Assembly (NCBI RefSeq): GCF_014397785.1
Contig: NZ_VZQQ01000008.1
Span: 1 to 64,000, forward strand
Source of the DNA: Paraburkholderia podalyriae
GTDB lineage: Bacteria > Pseudomonadota > Gammaproteobacteria > Burkholderiales > Burkholderiaceae
Direction: 5' to 3'
DNA length: 64,000 nucleotides
Part shown: piece after piece, positions 36,185 to 44,883 of the stretch
How the letters are laid out: each line of letters starts with the position of its first letter
Position numbering within the stretch: the stretch's first letter is position 1
Position numbers and translations under genes: made by a program
The notes under the pieces: generated by a model
Seen by the model: only the letters and a program-made list of their open reading frames with translations
Databases searched by the model: none
What the model was told of the DNA's origin: nothing

Positions 36185-36973
36185 GACCGGTCTGCCTTCG
36201 TCGACGCGAGACATCGCACGGCCGATAACGGAGCAGGCTACCAACAGTCTTTCGTGCCGAGGATGCGCGAATCTCGACCTCGTCGGTCTCGCACTGTACG
36301 GACCGAAGAAAGCCGTCGATAAGGTCGTGAAAGGTTTGGCCCTGCACGAATGAGTCAACGAGTGCGCGAGCCGCTCAATAGTCGACGGTACTCGCGCCAC
36401 GCCTCAAAAAGTAAAACGTTTGCCGCGCCGGACTTCAATTGGGTTAAAACAAAAAAATGTTATTCGGCGAATGCACGGGGCATCAATTGCCGCATCGCTT
36501 CACTTCGTTGCGAGTCTAAAAGCGGTATCGCCTCAAAGCGACGGTCTATCCAACGGGCATAGACTCGCCAGGCGCAAGTCACGCGTCCCCTCAATAGCGG
36601 ATCGTGTCGTCATCGTGGCAATGCGATTGCAAGTCTTTGTCGACAAACGAATTGTCGGCGATTACACGCGCGCGCGCTCGTCAAGTCGCTTCAAATACTT
36701 TTTTGCAAAAACAGCCTCTTATAGCATGGACATGCTCGCAACAAAAACCTTGCGTATACATTTCATTGTGAATTTAACCTCAGTCAGAATTGAACCTGTT
36801 GATGTTACACTGCATGCCGCTGGAGCCATTCTGGCAAAAGGCTTTGGTGTTTCCAGCTCAACTGTGGTTTGAAACGCGTCCACGACTTGTCGCTGGTGTC
36901 GTGCGTGCGGCAGCCATTCACTGGACTTCTCCAACAGCCTGCTGCGTTCCCGGATTCCTCAGGTACTTATACC
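36185..36973. other. Long gene-free region upstream of the quorum-sensing operon
   Basis: About 790 bp, with A/T-rich stretches around 36440-36480 and 36690-36780, unusual for this window and consistent with a regulated promoter region. Short open frames (for example one ending near 36353 with a coding-like tail GLALYGPKKAVDKVVKGLAL) have no supporting features. Confidence 0.5.
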
Positions 36974-38365
36974 GTGTACTCTCAAACGCAAATCGACCCG
37001 GTGGTCAGCTTCCGCAACTCGCAGCGCGAGCACGTGCGTGGGACGATCATTAACCTCCAGAGAAAGTCTTTGGTCATGGAGGTCTATAACCCCTATTCCA
37101 TCGTGCAGGTCAGCGAGGTGTTAAGCGAGCTGAGCGTGCGCATGGGCACCAAGAATGCCTATCTCGGCAAGGCGGTGGTAGTGAGTCTGGTGAACACCGG
37201 TCTCACCGCGGTGGTCTCTCTGGCGCTGATCGACGAATGGCGAGAGCTTAGCGTTCTGCCCAATGAAGCGAAGTCGGTCGGGCGGGAAGCGGAACTCTTT
37301 ATTAGCGACTGGGATGCGCGCTTCAATATCCGGCGCGACTATCAGATTGTCGTGAACGAGATGCGCGCATTCCTGTCGGAAGTGTCGCGCTGGGTCGAGC
37401 AGGTCGACCTGACCGAGAGCTTGCCGAAGGCCGAAGGAGGCAGGCTGCGCGCGGACCTGTTTTACGAGCTCGCCACGCCGATCATGCTGAAGATCAAGTT
37501 CTTCCTCGACCGCCTCGAGGAAGAGGCCGAGCGCGTCGATGCGGAGACCGCACCCGTGCATCGCACGTATGCGCAATCGGCACTGCATCCGTTGCTGCTG
37601 CGCGCGCCGTTTGTCTACCGCACGTTCACGAAGCCGCTCGGCTACGCCGGCGACTACGAGATGGTCAACCAGATCCTCAGCGATCCGCAGCAGGGACCCA
37701 CCACTTACTTCCAGATCGTCAATACCGCGTTCCTGCAGGCTGCCGTCGCGACCGCGCACCGTAACCGGATCGCGCTGCTGATCGATTTCCTGACGCGTCA
37801 GGCCGAGGCAGCGCGCGCGGCCGGCAGACCGTTCCGCATTCTCAACGTCGGTTGCGGGCCCGCATTCGAGATCCAGCGCTTCGTGCGCGAATATCCGCAT
37901 CCGGAGCTACTGTCGTTCGAGCTGGTCGACTTCAGCAATGAAACGCTGGCGTTTACAAAGGACGCGATCGAAAGCTCGGCGAACGCCGCGGGCCATAAAG
38001 CCTCGGTGGAGATGGTGCATCAGTCGGTGCACGACCTGCTCAAGCGTAAGATTTCAACAGACCCCGCCGCGCGCGAATTCGACGCGGTGTACTGCGCGGG
38101 TCTGTTCGACTATCTGTCGGACAAGGTCTGCGCGCGCCTGCTGAGTTACTTCGCCGCTCGCACGCGACCTGGCGGCCAGTTGCTGGTCACCAACGTCCAT
38201 TCGGCGAATCCGGAGAAGTACGGGATGGAGCATCTGCTCGAGTGGTATCTGATCTATAGGAACGAGAGCGGCATGAGTTCGCTGCTTCCCGCCAACTCCA
38301 CTGACCAGAAGCTCTACGTCGACGAGACCGGGGTGAATGTGTTCGCGGAAGCCACGATCCTCTGA
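36974..38365 (+). CDS. phcB: PhcB-like SAM-dependent methyltransferase (3-hydroxy fatty-acid methyl ester signal synthase)
   Basis: A ~463-aa protein. An N-terminal PilZ-like beta domain (VRGTIINLQRKSLVMEVYNP, residues ~20-85) and a helical middle precede a class I methyltransferase domain with the SAM motif FRILNVGCGPAFE (~288-300) and YCAGLFDYLSD/RPGGQLLVTNVH later. In Ralstonia, PhcB methylates a 3-hydroxy fatty acid to make the volatile quorum signal. The identification rests on the four-gene order with sensor kinase, kinase-bearing response regulator and second response regulator immediately downstream. The frame opens at TTG 36869; GTG 36974 is chosen because the preceding 35 codons look non-coding. 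No ATG precedes the domain. Confidence 0.8.
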   Translation: MYSQTQIDPVVSFRNSQREHVRGTIINLQRKSLVMEVYNPYSIVQVSEVLSELSVRMGTKNAYLGKAVVVSLVNTGLTAVVSLALIDEWRELSVLPNEAKSVGREAELFISDWDARFNIRRDYQIVVNEMRAFLSEVSRWVEQVDLTESLPKAEGGRLRADLFYELATPIMLKIKFFLDRLEEEAERVDAETAPVHRTYAQSALHPLLLRAPFVYRTFTKPLGYAGDYEMVNQILSDPQQGPTTYFQIVNTAFLQAAVATAHRNRIALLIDFLTRQAEAARAAGRPFRILNVGCGPAFEIQRFVREYPHPELLSFELVDFSNETLAFTKDAIESSANAAGHKASVEMVHQSVHDLLKRKISTDPAAREFDAVYCAGLFDYLSDKVCARLLSYFAARTRPGGQLLVTNVHSANPEKYGMEHLLEWYLIYRNESGMSSLLPANSTDQKLYVDETGVNVFAEATIL

Positions 38366-38387
38366 AACCGTGTCGACATCCCTGTCC

Positions 38388-39743
38388 ATGACTACCAGTC
38401 CCCTGCAGAGCGGCTATCAAACCGAGCTGGCCGACTTTCGCGTCACGTTCAGCCGGGGCGGCGCGTGCACCGCCATTGCGCTCGTGCTGCTCGGCGTGGG
38501 GCTGGATTACGCGCAGTATCCGCAGTATCAGACGTCTTTCGCGCTCGCGCGCCTGCTCGTGTCGTTGATGATCGGTGGTATCGTGGCCTTGCTCGACACC
38601 AGCATGGGGCGCCGCCTTACTCCGTGGCTGACGCTGTCCTGGCTGCTGCTGCCGCAGGCAATGATTTCATGGATGATCTGGCGCACCGATGGGGTTCTGT
38701 CGCCCTACTATATGGGCCTGAATCTCGCTATTTTCGCGTCCGGCATCGCGTTGCCATTTGGCTTGTGGCAAAACCTCGTGTTCGGCGTGTTGTCCTGCCT
38801 TCTGTATCTGCTGGCGTGTCTGCTGCCCCCGCATGACGGTATGCCGCTCGGCACGTTGACGGTCAATGTTCTGCTCCTTCTGTTCGCCGCTGCCGCAAGT
38901 GCCGTCTATACGTTCTTCAATGAGCGCGTGCGCTTCATGCTGTTTCGCCTGAAGGCCGAGGTCTCCGCGAAAAACGCGGAAGTCTCCGCGAAGAACGCCG
39001 AGCTCGAAGTGATCAATCGCCAGTTGCTCGACATCAAGGGCCAACTGCTGCAGCAGGAAAAAATGGCCGCGATCGGTACGCTCGCGGCGGGCTTGCTACA
39101 TGAAGTGAATAACCCGGTGAACTTCTGCCTGATGGCGATCGAGGTTGCGCTGGAAGAGCCGATCTCGAAGAAGGAGCCGACGCTGCTGGAATGTCTGGTC
39201 GACGCGCGGCAGGGCATGCAGCGAATCCAGCACATCGTGTCGGACCTGAAGACTTTCGCGTATCGCAAGCCCGGCGCCGAGGCGGAGTTGGGCACGCCGT
39301 TCCTGTTCGAAAAGGCGCTCGATTCGGCGATCCGGCTGGTCGGGCATGAATTGCGCGGCGTCACCGTGACGCGCGAACTGCCCGTGGATACGCTGGTGCA
39401 GGGCGACGAGGCGGCCATCATCGGTGTGCTGATCAACCTGTTGTCGAATGCGGTGCTGGCGATGCGCAAGGCGGCCACGCCCGCGCCGGCGATTCACATC
39501 AACGTGAGGTGGACGGAAGATCGCCTGCACGTGACGGTAAAAGACAATGGGCCGGGCATCGCGCCGGAGAATATCGCGCGCGTGTTCGAGCCGTTCTTTA
39601 CCACCCGTGAAGTGGGACAGGGCCTGGGCCTCGGGCTGTCGATCAGTTATGCGGTGATCGAGCGCCACGGTGGTCTGTTGTTTGCTGAAAGCGAACTGGG
39701 AAGTTGGGCGGCATTCAGTTTCGATCTGTCGCCCGCACCCTGA
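38388..39743 (+). CDS. phcS: PhcS-like membrane sensor histidine kinase
   Basis: A ~451-aa inner-membrane kinase. Five or six hydrophobic segments fill residues ~25-185, then a short coiled coil with a perfect AEVSAKN duplication (~191-204), the HisKA box GLLHEVNNPVN with H238, and the HATPase domain: N box NLLSNAVLAM, G1 DNGPGIAPEN, F box EPFFTT, G2 GQGLGLGLSI. It would sense the fatty-acid methyl ester and phosphorylate the downstream regulators. It starts 22 bp after phcB. ATG 38388 is used; GTG 38370 is possible. The ligand is inferred from the operon. Confidence 0.85.
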   Translation: MTTSPLQSGYQTELADFRVTFSRGGACTAIALVLLGVGLDYAQYPQYQTSFALARLLVSLMIGGIVALLDTSMGRRLTPWLTLSWLLLPQAMISWMIWRTDGVLSPYYMGLNLAIFASGIALPFGLWQNLVFGVLSCLLYLLACLLPPHDGMPLGTLTVNVLLLLFAAAASAVYTFFNERVRFMLFRLKAEVSAKNAEVSAKNAELEVINRQLLDIKGQLLQQEKMAAIGTLAAGLLHEVNNPVNFCLMAIEVALEEPISKKEPTLLECLVDARQGMQRIQHIVSDLKTFAYRKPGAEAELGTPFLFEKALDSAIRLVGHELRGVTVTRELPVDTLVQGDEAAIIGVLINLLSNAVLAMRKAATPAPAIHINVRWTEDRLHVTVKDNGPGIAPENIARVFEPFFTTREVGQGLGLGLSISYAVIERHGGLLFAESELGSWAAFSFDLSPAP

Positions 39744-39751
39744 CAAACACC

Positions 39752-40873
39752 ATGAACGACATCCGACAGACACAGCCCACTCTTCTCTACGTCGATGACG
39801 AAGAGTTGGCGTGCAAATATTTCGCGCGCACCGTCGGTGCGGATTACGAGGTCCTGCTCGCGACGAGCAGCGACGAAGCCATCGCTATCCTCGAACAGGA
39901 CAATGCCCGCATCGCGGTGCTGGTCACGGACTTCCGCATGCCGGGGCGCGACGGCGGCGACCTGCTGCGTCAGGTCGCGCTGGAATATCCGCACATCGTG
40001 CGCATTCTGGTCACCGCTTACGCAGACGTCGACATGCTATTGCGGACGGTCAATACCGGCGAGGTGTTCCGCATCCTCGAAAAGCCGCTGAAGCCGGCGG
40101 CGGTGCGCGATACGCTGCAACTGGCATTTGAGCGCTACCACGAACGCGCGATGCAGAATCAGCGTCTGATCGCCATCGACGAAACCCTCGCGTTCATCGC
40201 GCACGAACTGAATACGCCGCTCGCGGCGATCGCGTTGAACGCGCACAGCATCGAAGATCGCACCGACGCGGAGCGCGATGCGGAGGGCGAAATTCTCGGC
40301 GCCGCGAAATCGATGCGCGAGAGCGCGCAGTACTGCATGGCGGTGGTGTCGTCCTTCTGGCGCTCGGTCCACAACGGGCGCCGGCAGGTGGGGGGCGACG
40401 AGGCACGCATCGAGAGCACCGCGCATGGGCTGATCTCGGCGTTGCTCGATACGTATCCATTTACGACCGCGCAGCGCTCGTGGGTGCAGGTCGAGGTCGG
40501 CAGCGACTTTGCCGTGCTTACGCAACCGAATTGCGTCGCGCTCGTGCTGTCGTCGCTGTTGTCCAACGCGTTGCGCGCGCTCGCGGATGTGCCGTCGCCG
40601 TCGGTGCGCTTTACCGTGACGACGGAACCCCACCCGAGCATCGGCATCTGCGACAACGGGCCGGGGATTCCGCTAGAGATCAAAGACCGCCTGTTGACGG
40701 ACCCCATTACAACGCACGCGAAATCCGGGGGGAACGGCTTGGGCCTGATTCTATGCAACCGTGTCATGCAGTCCTGTGGCGGCGGACTCAGGATCGAGTC
40801 CACGTCGGGCGGAGGCACCACCGTAGTGCTGGATTTCCCCCATCTCAAAGGTCAAACGCACAGGAGTTGTTGA
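39752..40873 (+). CDS. phcR: PhcR-like response regulator with C-terminal histidine kinase domain
   Basis: A 373-aa hybrid. Residues 8-125 are a receiver domain with phospho-acceptor D60 (VLVTDFRMPGRDG), acidic pocket DDE (15-17) and a conserved Lys in EKPLKP (~111). Residues ~145-365 are a histidine-kinase module: H151 in AFIAHELNTPLAAI, the N-box-like VLSSLLSNALRAL, G1 CDNGPGIPLE, G2 GGNGLGLILC. This receiver-first, kinase-second order is the published PhcR architecture. It starts 8 bp after the phcS stop and its stop overlaps phcQ (TGATG). It lacks a DNA-binding domain, so output is by phospho-signalling towards PhcQ and, ultimately, the PhcA regulator, which is not in this window. Confidence 0.87.
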   Translation: MNDIRQTQPTLLYVDDEELACKYFARTVGADYEVLLATSSDEAIAILEQDNARIAVLVTDFRMPGRDGGDLLRQVALEYPHIVRILVTAYADVDMLLRTVNTGEVFRILEKPLKPAAVRDTLQLAFERYHERAMQNQRLIAIDETLAFIAHELNTPLAAIALNAHSIEDRTDAERDAEGEILGAAKSMRESAQYCMAVVSSFWRSVHNGRRQVGGDEARIESTAHGLISALLDTYPFTTAQRSWVQVEVGSDFAVLTQPNCVALVLSSLLSNALRALADVPSPSVRFTVTTEPHPSIGICDNGPGIPLEIKDRLLTDPITTHAKSGGNGLGLILCNRVMQSCGGGLRIESTSGGGTTVVLDFPHLKGQTHRSC

Positions 40874-41874
40874 TGAACGAAGCAAAAGCCACAGAGGAGT
40901 TGGCGCCGGCGATCATCTTCGTCGATGACGAAGCTACCGCCGTAAAGTACTTCCAGCGTGCCATCGGCAGCCTGGCGCCGGTCCTGACTGGCGGCTCGGT
41001 GGAAGAGGGCAAGGCGCTGCTCGACGAGCATGGCGACAGGGTGGGAGTGCTGGTGTCCGACCAGCGCATGCCGGGCGAGTTCGGCAACGAGCTGCTGCGC
41101 TATGCGAGCGAGCGCTTTCCGCATGTCGTGCGGATTCTGACCACCGCGTATTCGGAGATCGACCAGACCGTCGCGGCCGTCAACCTTGGTCATATCCATC
41201 GCTACATCAAGAAGCCGTGGGACATCACGGCGTTGCGCATGGAGCTGAAGCAGGCGCTCGAACTGGCCGAACTGCGCAAGGAGCGCGACACGCTGGTGCG
41301 CGAGAAGCTGGGCGTGCTGCAAAAGCAGGTGGTCGCCACGCGCATCGGTCTGGTGCGCACGCTGTCGGCCACGCTGATCGGGCCCGAGCGCTTCCAGCCG
41401 GTCGAGACCTATCTTGCCGCTGCGGTACTCGCCGACGTGCCGAGCTCCGAGCCGGACTGGCTGCTGCAGGACTACTCCGATCTGATCGCGGCGGAGAGTG
41501 TCCGCAGCGGCGCGTTCGGGCATACGGTGGCGGCGCACCTCGCCGCGCTGCGCAACCGTCACGGCGGCGCAAGCGCAAGCGACGCGCCGACGGTGCTGGC
41601 CGGGGCGCTTGCCGAGGCAGGCATCAATGTGCGCCGCGAAGGCGATGGTCTCGTGTGGGACCAGCCGGCCACACTCGCGGAGTTTCTGTCGGAGCCGGCC
41701 AACAACGCGGTGTCGAGCGGCCACGCCGCATGGCTGGCGAGCCTTCTGTGGCTCGACGGCAATGACGTTGCCCTGCAGCCGGCACGCGAAGGCAATGCGA
41801 TCGCGTTCCGGCCGACGCAGCGCGGTAGCGAGTTCGCCGCCGATCGCCTCGCCACGTGGATCGAGCAGTTCTGA
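40873..41874 (+). CDS. phcQ: PhcQ-like response regulator
   Basis: A 333-aa protein. Residues 12-135 form a receiver domain with phospho-acceptor D63 (VLVSDQRMPGEFG), DDE at 18-20 and Lys in RYIKKPWD (~116). Residues ~140-333 are a helical output region without any recognisable DNA-binding, GGDEF, EAL or HD signature. In Ralstonia, PhcQ is the terminal regulator of the phcBSRQ circuit and influences the LysR regulator PhcA. Translational coupling with phcR (TGATG) supports joint stoichiometry. It is followed by a hairpin (41889-41910), which probably ends the operon. Confidence 0.85.
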   Translation: MNEAKATEELAPAIIFVDDEATAVKYFQRAIGSLAPVLTGGSVEEGKALLDEHGDRVGVLVSDQRMPGEFGNELLRYASERFPHVVRILTTAYSEIDQTVAAVNLGHIHRYIKKPWDITALRMELKQALELAELRKERDTLVREKLGVLQKQVVATRIGLVRTLSATLIGPERFQPVETYLAAAVLADVPSSEPDWLLQDYSDLIAAESVRSGAFGHTVAAHLAALRNRHGGASASDAPTVLAGALAEAGINVRREGDGLVWDQPATLAEFLSEPANNAVSSGHAAWLASLLWLDGNDVALQPAREGNAIAFRPTQRGSEFAADRLATWIEQF

Positions 41875-41888
41875 TTACTCTGCTTCAA

Positions 41889-41910
41889 GGGCGCGGCAAC
41901 TGACGCGCCC
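41889..41910 (+). terminator. Hairpin after the phc-like operon
   Basis: Perfect 7-bp stem GGGCGCG/CGCGCCC with an 8-base loop, 15 bp after the phcQ stop, followed by the pyrimidine-rich CTACTTCT. The remaining 41911-42330 has no gene; it contains the A/T-rich leader of the phosphoesterase, with the small palindrome CGTAAAAAATTACG. Confidence 0.55.
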
Positions 41911-42330
41911 CTACTTCTATCCGCTTCGCGCCGCAGCTCACCACGGCACGCCGCGCGTCGCCGACACCGGCTCGCGCGAGCCGTCCTGACTCCAGTCGAT
42001 CCCCCTCCACGCTACATTCGTCGTAGCGATCCCGTTGACGGCAACCCGGCACCACCGGGTCTGTCGACTCCATCCCATCGCAACACCCACACCCTCACGC
42101 GACATACGCGCCGGCGACGCGCGTCATACACGCGCAAATAACAAACCGACATTTCAGTTCGATGAAACATGCGCTTTGCTATTCAACGGGACGAGGCGAT
42201 AGAAAAGTTCAGTCAAAGTTCCATGTCATCAAAAGGGAACATTGCGGCCAGATAATCCTGCTGCGTAAAAAATTACGGATTTGTTTAATAGGGCGGAAAA
42301 GTCGTAATCCAAACCAACAGGGTTCCCACA

Positions 42331-44667
42331 ATGTCGGTCAGTCCAACATCACGCACCACTCTGATTCTTACTTCAATCGCGGCAGCCTGCGTCCTCGCAG
42401 CCTGCGGCGGCTCCAATCATAACGACACGGCGAGCACCGGCACGACGCAACCGACGACCTATGCGGGCGTCGTGACCGCCGCCAACTTCGTGCCGGGCAA
42501 CGCGTCCGGTAACCCGACGATCAAAGCGGGCTATTACGCCGGCGCGACCGTCTGCCTCGATACGAACGGCAACGGCAAGTGCGATTCGGGTGAAGTAAGC
42601 ACGACGACCGACAGCAAGGGCCACTTCTCGCTGCAATCGAGCGCGAGCGGTCAGCTGATCGCCGACGTCAGCACGAAGGCAACCAACACCGCAAGCGGCG
42701 CGGCTGTCGCGAGCCACGTGATCCTGCGCGCCTCGGCTGCGCAGATCGCCGACCAGGGCGCTGCCAACATCGTGATCAGCCCGATGTCGACAGAAGTGCA
42801 GCGTCTCGTCGAAGCGACCGGCACCAGCTACGCGACCGAGAAGGCCAACGTCGCGGCGCGCCTGACGGGTCCGGCACTCGGCGCATCGTCGGTGACGGTC
42901 ACCGCCGCCGACGCGCTCGGCGACGTGAACAAGCTGTCGGGTGCCGAGCAGCAGGCCGTGCTGTTCGAAGACAACCAGCTCGCGAACCGCTACACGTACG
43001 CGACGACCAAGCTCGATCGCGGCGACCTGTATCCGGACAACCTCGCGGTGGCGGGCGGTGATCCGTCGATCGTCGGCGTAACCGGCGTGACCGCATTGAC
43101 GGCCGTGAAGTCCACGCAGACGCAGGCACCGATCACGTACGCGCAGTCGCAGCAAGCCGCGTTCAACGTCGAAGGCATTCCACGTTACGACAACGTGTTC
43201 GTGATCATGCTCGAGAACCACAGCGTGGGTCCGGTCACGGGCACGCCGGGTATTCTCGGTTCGACGAACGCGCCGTATATCAACACGTTCCTGAGCAGCA
43301 ACGCGCAGTTCACGACCTACTACTCGACCGGCAACCCGAGCGAGCCGAACTACACGGCACTCGGCGGCGCGGACGACTGGGGTATCGTCGACGACAACTG
43401 GTGGGGCTGCGGCGCGGGCACGACCGGCGCCAACGCACCGACCGACGTGGCATTCGCAGGCGGTACCGCTTCGGACGGCCAGCCGCTTGTCGCGACCGGC
43501 GCACTGCCGCCGCAAGACACTTCGCACTTGACGGGTCTGACCGGCGCCGCCTGCACGACGGCCGGCTCTGCGGCGAACCACAACGTCTCGGCGCCGAGCC
43601 TCTTCTCGCTGCTGTCGCAAGCGGGCATGACGTGGCGTACCTATAGCGAGTCGATGAACCCGGGCCAGGACCCGCGCGCGGACAGTATTGCCGAGCCGAC
43701 GATTTCGGACACCTACAAGGGTCCGGGCAGCAACGGCACCGCCTTCGCGATGCCGGGCGCGCTGTACAAGACCAAGCACCATCCGGGCATGGCCTATCAG
43801 CAGACGCGTAACCTGCCGGAGTTCCACGCCGACAACCGCACGATGTTCGGTACGCAGTACTCGGCCGCCGACCTGGCGAAGTCGCAGGCCTACCCGATCC
43901 CGGCGAACTACAACTATGACCAGTTCAGCACCGACCTCGCGACCGGCGACGTGGGTAACGTGAACTTCGTCATGCCCGACCAGTGCGACGACATGCACGG
44001 CACCGGCTCCGATCCGTCATGCACGGGCGGCAGCACCGCGATCGTGCAGCGCGGTGATGACTACGTGCGTCAGGTGGTCGCCAAGATCCAGGCTTCGCCG
44101 ATCTGGACCAACCCGAATCGCAAGGTCGCGATCGTCGTGATGTTCGACGAAGGCGAAGGCAGCTCGACCGCTTGCTGCGGCTGGAATCCGGTTACGTCGA
44201 ACGTGAACCAGCAACCGCTGTCGTTCGCGAACGGCAAGTACACGCCGACGACGACCGTGCTGTACAACCAGGGCAACCATGGTCACGGCAACTCGGTGTT
44301 CGGTGTCGCGACGAACCAGGCGAACCCGAACGTCGTGGATAGCGACGAGTACAGCCACTTCTCGTTCGTTCGCACGCTGCAGGACATGTTCCAGATCGCC
44401 GACCCGCAGCAGCCGAGCACGTACCTCGCTCGTGCGAAGTACACGGAGTCGTTCATCGCGGCGAACATCGCGAATCTGCCGGAACTCGCGGGCAGCGCCG
44501 ATACGCACTTCGACTCGGTCCGTCCGATGAACCACGCGTACATCACGCCGGCGACCTACACGCAGAAGCTCAATACGGTTGACGTGACGAGCACGTCGCT
44601 GGCATCGCGTGGCCCTGGCCCCGACGCGACCCAGACCAACGTCTGGTCGCTGAAGTCGGCGAAGTAA
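42331..44667 (+). CDS. AcpA-like phosphoesterase lipoprotein (acid phosphatase / phospholipase C family)
   Basis: A 778-aa exported enzyme. The signal ends in a lipobox VLAAC (C25). Residues ~45-280 form a lineage-specific N-terminal region with a calcium-binding-like loop DTNGNGKCDSGE. The phosphoesterase domain follows: RYDNVFVIMLENHSVG (metal/nucleophile region), PNYTALGGADDWG, VNFVMPDQCDDMHG, KVAIVVMFDEGEGSS and the late HGHGNSVFG/DEYSHFSFVRTLQDMF. These are the hallmark motifs of the AcpA/phospholipase C family. It probably hydrolyses phosphomonoesters or phospholipids at the cell surface. It is the first of three co-directional genes for exported lipoproteins. Confidence 0.88.
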   Translation: MSVSPTSRTTLILTSIAAACVLAACGGSNHNDTASTGTTQPTTYAGVVTAANFVPGNASGNPTIKAGYYAGATVCLDTNGNGKCDSGEVSTTTDSKGHFSLQSSASGQLIADVSTKATNTASGAAVASHVILRASAAQIADQGAANIVISPMSTEVQRLVEATGTSYATEKANVAARLTGPALGASSVTVTAADALGDVNKLSGAEQQAVLFEDNQLANRYTYATTKLDRGDLYPDNLAVAGGDPSIVGVTGVTALTAVKSTQTQAPITYAQSQQAAFNVEGIPRYDNVFVIMLENHSVGPVTGTPGILGSTNAPYINTFLSSNAQFTTYYSTGNPSEPNYTALGGADDWGIVDDNWWGCGAGTTGANAPTDVAFAGGTASDGQPLVATGALPPQDTSHLTGLTGAACTTAGSAANHNVSAPSLFSLLSQAGMTWRTYSESMNPGQDPRADSIAEPTISDTYKGPGSNGTAFAMPGALYKTKHHPGMAYQQTRNLPEFHADNRTMFGTQYSAADLAKSQAYPIPANYNYDQFSTDLATGDVGNVNFVMPDQCDDMHGTGSDPSCTGGSTAIVQRGDDYVRQVVAKIQASPIWTNPNRKVAIVVMFDEGEGSSTACCGWNPVTSNVNQQPLSFANGKYTPTTTVLYNQGNHGHGNSVFGVATNQANPNVVDSDEYSHFSFVRTLQDMFQIADPQQPSTYLARAKYTESFIAANIANLPELAGSADTHFDSVRPMNHAYITPATYTQKLNTVDVTSTSLASRGPGPDATQTNVWSLKSAK

Positions 44668-44883
44668 GGAGCCGATCCGCATGCGATACGAGCCGGTTCG
44701 CCGTCTTGTATCGCGGCCAGATGCGACAAGCGCTTGCTGCCGGCCCACCTGTCGAGTGGTCCGGCAGTTTTCCATTCCGTTCGTCCCATTGCCGTGCGGC
44801 CTTAGCGGTACGCGCAGTTAGCCAGGCCCTGCACGAGGCCCAGCCAGGACCGCCCGGCAATCGGATTCACGTACCAGGACATC

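Noticed and set aside
42175-42330. Possible PHO box upstream of the AcpA-like phosphoesterase
   Set aside because: Only one loose TGTCAT-like half (ATGTCATC) is present; the required spaced direct repeat is missing.
42373-43998. A 541-codon frame antisense to the AcpA-like gene
   Set aside because: Arg/Val-rich without recognisable features; the sense strand has a lipoprotein signal and phosphoesterase motifs.
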